Positions 59,560-64,000 of a DNA stretch of 64,000 nucleotides are shown one piece after another. The first letter of the stretch is position 1, and each line of letters starts with the position of its first letter. The position numbers and the translations under genes are program-made. Origin of the DNA: Owenia fusiformis (taxonomy: Eukaryota; Annelida; Polychaeta; Sabellida; Oweniidae); assembly GCA_903813345.2 (NCBI GenBank), contig CAIIXF020000005.1, positions 20,649,375 to 20,713,374 of the forward strand. The letters are read 5' to 3'. The notes below the pieces were generated by a model. It was given only the letters and a program-made list of their open reading frames with translations. It had not been told where the DNA came from and did no database searches.

Positions 59560-60270
59560 TTATCCTTCCATATGATGACAATTTCCATAACACTTGCAAA
59601 GTTCGGTGCATAAAAGTCCACTTTTGTGGCATGAGCATCTGGCTCCACATCCTTTTAAGCATCCACACTTTACAAGGACCTGACATGCCTTAGATACCTG
59701 AGGAAGGTCTGTCCACTTTGGCACTACAACAGTATGGCTAATTTTCCAACCCCATTGAAGATAGGACTGAAGGTGATCTGGTCTAGGATTTAAATACTGG
59801 CCCCACACAATGCCACCCTGGAAGGCCACCCTAAGAATATGCTGTCTAAGAGCAGCTTTAGTTTAGTAGGGGATTTTATCTATCATCTTTCCTTTGTTGC
59901 AAAACAATTCTTTTCTGGCCTTATTGATGTCTACCTGTTCACGTGTACGGTCATATAATAGAACTATGAACTTTTCAAGGCTATCAAATGCTTCCGATGG
60001 AATGTTTCTTATGACGTCAGGATACATTAGGGCACTTAGTCCATTTGTAATCTCTGGATAAACATCCCACAGCTTCCATGCTTGAAGTTTTCCATGTCCG
60101 TAGAAACATGAAGTTGTATCAGACCCTTTCTGTGATTCCTACAACACCACCTTGACCTTTGATGAGGGCATTATTTTGCTCATGAGCATGGTCCACAGCT
60201 AGTGATGAGAAAGAACGGGCTGACTTGGAGACCAAGTCTTGATGGTTGTTTTATAAGCAACTGAGCTATA
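59560..60270 (-). pseudogene. Degraded member of a high-copy CXC-domain (tesmin-like) gene family
   Basis: Reading the minus strand from about 60260, these blocks appear in order: SKSARSFSSLAVDHAHEQNN and ALIKGQGGVVG; then SDTTSCFYGHGKLQAWKLW; then EKFIVLLYDRT and NKARKELFCNKGK; then AFQGGIVWGQYLNP; then a cysteine cluster (CGCLKGCGARCSC, LCTELCKCYGNC). I recognise these as conserved blocks of a large, unnamed gene family abundant in cnidarian, mollusc and hemichordate genomes. Other members have GCDTTS where this copy has GSDTTS. That segment resembles the helix-turn-helix of FEN/PIN-like nucleases (inference). This copy has an internal deletion joining the HEQNN block straight to the SDTTS block, a frame change at that join, and a stop (KIPY*) before the AFQGG block. 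The 3' part (59560-59829) is open for 89 codons from an internal Met. No function is claimed. Confidence 0.75.
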
Positions 60271-60515
60271 TCTAACTACGAGAATGTTCACCGCTGAATA
60301 AAAGTCGATATCTCAAAACGTATTGAGACCCATTTTGAGAAAAACTAACATACTTTAAGCATTTGTCATTCTTCTATTAAAGTTATTCATTTGTAGCATT
60401 TATCTTATTAATACCTGAGGAACAATACAAAACGTTGATACACTGATTACATAATTGTTTGGTATTAATAAGAAAAGTAAATTCAAACTTATAGATTAGA
60501 AAACTAAATCATATA

Positions 60516-63464
60516 CCCTCTGTATCAAAAGTCTTTCCTATTGAGAAAACCCTTAAATAACTTTTGTATAAGGCAAGTAAACTTAATGAAACTTTCCACG
60601 CATAATTTGAGGCATATAATACACCCCCTGTGAAAACTTGGAGACAATTGATTGATTTTTACTCAAAATATCACATATAGAACATAGCATATACCAAAAA
60701 CACCGATGTGACTTTTTCCAAGTTTGTGACGTCAAACTTACCTAAATTTGCCAAACTGACCAAACACCAAAGTCAGGCTGCTCTGCAAAACTAAGTGGAC
60801 AAAGTTAATTATATATAATATGCTAATAATGAGCAATCAGAATATGTTATAGACTTTACAAATGATCCTGTTCATGAGAGTTGTATATTTCATAAAATAA
60901 AGGTGTTACTGAAAGCTGTATAATAACAATGCAAAAGTCCTTACACTTGGGTCTTAGAACAGTATTGCCGAACTGTTCATTGTTATGCCATATTTCCTTA
61001 ATATTTACCCCTTTCCTGCCCAATGAAATCAATAAGTATAATTTTGTGACTAATGTGTCTATATGATTTTCTCAGGGGTTTATCTTCTAAATATTCTTGA
61101 TGTACTTTTGGTATTTAATTCAAAAGAATCTAATCATATTTCCATTTTATTGCAATAATTCTGAATCATAATGCACCGAACATTGATGTATTAAGGATAG
61201 CAGTGCATATTGTGACAACATATTTCTGAATTCCTCAAATAATTTTGGTCAGGAAAGGGTTAAAAGTCGAGTAACTAAGTCAACATTCGAAAATAAAAAT
61301 CTCAAAAATCGTACATCTTTGATTTCAAAAATAATTTGTGAGGTGGTTATTAAGATGATAATACACAATTTTACGTATTAATTTTGAGTACATCTCGAAT
61401 CCATTCTCAACAAAGCGTTCTCAAAATAAGTATTCCAAAATATTTGAGTTCGGGATGATAAAAGTACGTTAAGATATACCACTCCTTAACAAACTTCTTT
61501 GGGAACAAGATATTAATCAAATGCATATTCTTCTTATTTACTCCCTGACACATGCCAACGAATGTAACATAAGTAAACATCTCCGTTTTAAATAATTTTG
61601 TGAACGTTGTTCTCTACAGGTGCCATTTTTATAATTAAAAAACAAAATTGAACATTTTGCATTTCTAAATTGATAAGTTTCTTGGAATACAACTTAACCG
61701 TTGACGATTTAAGTTATTAATAATATTTCCCTTAGTGATCCCATGCTAAATAGACAGTAACTGGGTCATTGTTTTGTGCTCAACCTTGTTTTAATGACTT
61801 TTAAACATGAGTCGACAATTATGTAGGAAATTTCAATTCCAAATGTTAAGCGTGTCAACTCCTGTTTTTGCACAAAATGTAGCCTTTTATTATGATAGAT
61901 CGCCAAAATCTGCATGTACCTCTCAATTAGGCGACATGTTTTTAAATTTATAGATGCTGAGCTATAAACTCAAACAAAAATTCAAACCACCCGCTATTAT
62001 TTTGATTACACTAGACGAAATTTCCACTCCCGGGGAGCACTGTGGTAACACTTTGAAGGAGAATTCTTGAAAAATCGTTCGAATTTTCAAAAAAGGTTTC
62101 ACGCAGTTTTATTGCTTTGTTTAAGCCTCGACTAATATCATACTCAAATTCGATACCATAATTATAAATTAAAATGAAACATTAAACTCACCAGGTTATA
62201 TGATAAACCGTTTTGAGAATTGATGATTTGAGTAAACTGTGGATATTTATAGAAAATATAAGTCGGCATGTATTCGACCCTTAATGTACACACATGATGT
62301 ATGCATCAACGTGTGACTTAAATATCAATTCGTGACTATCATATTTGGCTTTCAAAAATTAAGTTGGAAGTGACAGTGGTTGGAGATTAACGAAAACGTC
62401 AATCACATCCAAATATCCAAACGACGGTAAGTATTAACAATACACTTTTCGTGCATCACGAACAAGGCAAGGTTCTGTGATCCAACAATGTGCATTCCGA
62501 AAGAAAAAATTCACAAATATCAACAAATTTCATTGAGTTGGATATTACATTCGAAATCACAACTTTCGAAATTTTTGTTTCAACCAAGAATTGTAAGAAC
62601 TTAAAATATGTTGTTCGTTTTTCAAACCGCATATCCTCAAAACTACCCTTGAAATATAAGTATGTGGGATATTACAGTATAAATTGACACGCATTTGTTT
62701 GCTCCATATCATGAAAAAATAAATGCAGTACCATCTTTCAATATTTGAAAACAGAAAGTTCATTCTGTATGTAAACAAGAAAAAATACATTTATGGTTGA
62801 TTCATAATGAAAAATGACAAATAACATACATCTTTTGAAGTAGTGGTATACATGGACATAGTGGAAATTCAGAAATTTAGGCCATATCTCCAAGATTGCT
62901 TCACCAATATGTAACAGAACATCAAAATAATCATTTACACGTTTGCTGAAAGGTTTATTGAAAATAATTTAACAGAGCTTTACTTCTATTGTGGCACCAT
63001 TCTTAGTTTATATTGATGAACATACAAATATCGAATGTTGACTAAGTTACTTGGCTTGACCGTAAGTGGAGTACAGCATGGTCCAGGGCTGTTAGTAAAA
63101 TGTATTAGGACATTCAGAGTACATTTTTTTGTATATTTAATAACACATTCTGCTCATAATTAGCATTTTATATATAAAGACTTTTGTCTGCATACTTTTA
63201 CAGAGCAACCTGATTTTGGTCAGTTTGGCAATCTTAGGTAAGTTTGGCGTCACAAACTTGGAAAAAGTCACATTGGTGTTTTTGGTATATGCTATGTTCT
63301 ATATGTAATATTTTGAGTAAAAATCATTCAATTGTCTCCAAATTTTCACAGAGGGTGTATTATATGCCTCAAATTATGCATGTAAGGTTTCATTAAGTTT
63401 ACTTGCCTTATACAAAAGTTATTTAAGGGTTTTCTCAATAGGAAAAGACTTTTGATACAGAGGG
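60516..63464. mobile_element. 2.95 kb TA-flanked inverted-repeat element
   Basis: Ends CCCTCTGTATCAAAAGTC / GACTTTTGATACAGAGGG flanked by TA. Arms of ~350 bp (60516-60870 and 63120-63464) share TTAAGGGTTTTCTC-type and GTGACTTTTTCCAAGTTTGT blocks. The 2.2 kb centre has no recognisable gene. Non-autonomous, Tc1/mariner-type by its TA target. Confidence 0.85.
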
Positions 63465-63958
63465 TATTTAAAATCAGTTTGTATTATTTTCTGTTGCATT
63501 GTGTACTCCAAATTGTGAAAAATTGGAATTTTATTTTTTTGTAATTTTTTGACCTCTGTTAATGGCAGGCATAATTCAGCCTAAAAGCCGGAAATATATC
63601 AAAAAGTTATAATAAAAATTATTAGGGAACACATGTAGGTATATTAATGTTAGGTCAAATATCGCTGCGCTATAGTGTGCTACCAGCTCCTTTATTAGAC
63701 GTCCTAGAGATTTCATACCATGGACTATATGTTTATAATCATTTTTCAAAATATTGTATGTTTATGAGTGTTTGGAACAAGAGTCAGATCTAATGTTGTA
63801 ATTATATTTATTTATATATATGTTTGACAAAAAAATGTTGAGAACAAGCGCTTCAAGCACTTCTTTTATTTAATAAATGCTTTACTGATCACATTATAAC
63901 ATGAAAGCATAACAAACTCAATTTTTTCCCTAATATGCACCCATAATACTGAAAATAA

Positions 63959-64000
63959 GCTTGGGTACAAGTTGTCTTGGGTACCAGTTGTCTTGGGAAC
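63959..64000. repeat. 16 bp minisatellite, inverted partner at the window edge
   Basis: CTTGGGTACAAGTTGTCTTG and following units are the reverse complement of 58340-58426; truncated by the window end. Confidence 0.8.

Larger units (their letters stand above)
58966..63738. mobile_element. Outer inverted repeat enclosing the CXC gene copy
   Basis: Imperfect ~70 bp ends: ACATATTAGTCCATGGTATG and GTAGCACACTATAGCGCAGC at 58966-59035 recur inverted at 63653-63738. Sequence just inside is not shared, so this is either a 4.8 kb short-TIR element or two separate inverted copies. Confidence 0.55.

Overview
The window is animal nuclear DNA. It is AT-rich, its genes are split by GT-AG introns, and most of it is transposon-derived. 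Two host genes can be supported. One is a complete vasopressin/oxytocin-neurophysin precursor. The other is the last exon of a urea-transporter (DUR3/SLC5)-like membrane protein. DUR3-type symporters are not a vertebrate feature and the nonapeptide is of invertebrate type, so I read the source as a marine invertebrate bilaterian (ambulacrarian or lophotrochozoan). The sequence does not settle the phylum.

Layout. 1-2.0 kb: AT-rich DNA with small duplications. 2.0-4.6 kb: two LINE 3' ends on the minus strand. 4.9-6.8 kb: a tandem array of ~315 bp units split by a small hAT-like MITE. 7.17-14.03 kb: the neuropeptide gene (minus strand, three coding exons), with MITE A, a long hairpin and several tandem arrays in its 5.3 kb first intron. 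14-24 kb: mostly unique AT-rich DNA with a 500 bp dispersed repeat, a 180 bp tandem array and an inverted-repeat element. 24.1-26.8 kb: MITE A copies inserted in a ~60 bp satellite. 28.2-32.35 kb: a 4.1 kb inverted-repeat element with a tandem core. 34.3-37.2 kb: a dead LINE riddled with PIF/Harbinger-like MITEs. 37.25-41.49 kb: a 4.2 kb mariner-derived fold-back element with a GGCCCC-type minisatellite core. 42.48-52.59 kb: a young, whole-looking Gypsy retrotransposon with LTRs, GTAC target duplication and one gag-pol frame. 53.1-54.13 kb: a minisatellite and a palindromic MITE ending 12 bp from the stop codon of the transporter exon (54.14-55.11 kb). 55.2-58 kb: a TA-flanked MITE and the second copy of the 500 bp repeat. 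58.3-64 kb: concentric inverted repeats enclosing a broken member of a high-copy CXC-domain gene family.

How the parts relate. The neuropeptide precursor encodes, in order, a signal peptide, the nonapeptide CFITNCPPG, a GKR processing site, a neurophysin with all 14 cysteines, and a leucine-rich C-terminal tail. Its introns fall where vertebrate oxytocin/vasopressin introns fall. The rest of the window is mainly a record of DNA transposons, many non-autonomous and fold-back in form, inserting into one another. The best leads are the neuropeptide gene, the nested inverted-repeat structure at the right end, and the recurring architecture of long inverted repeats around a tandem core.
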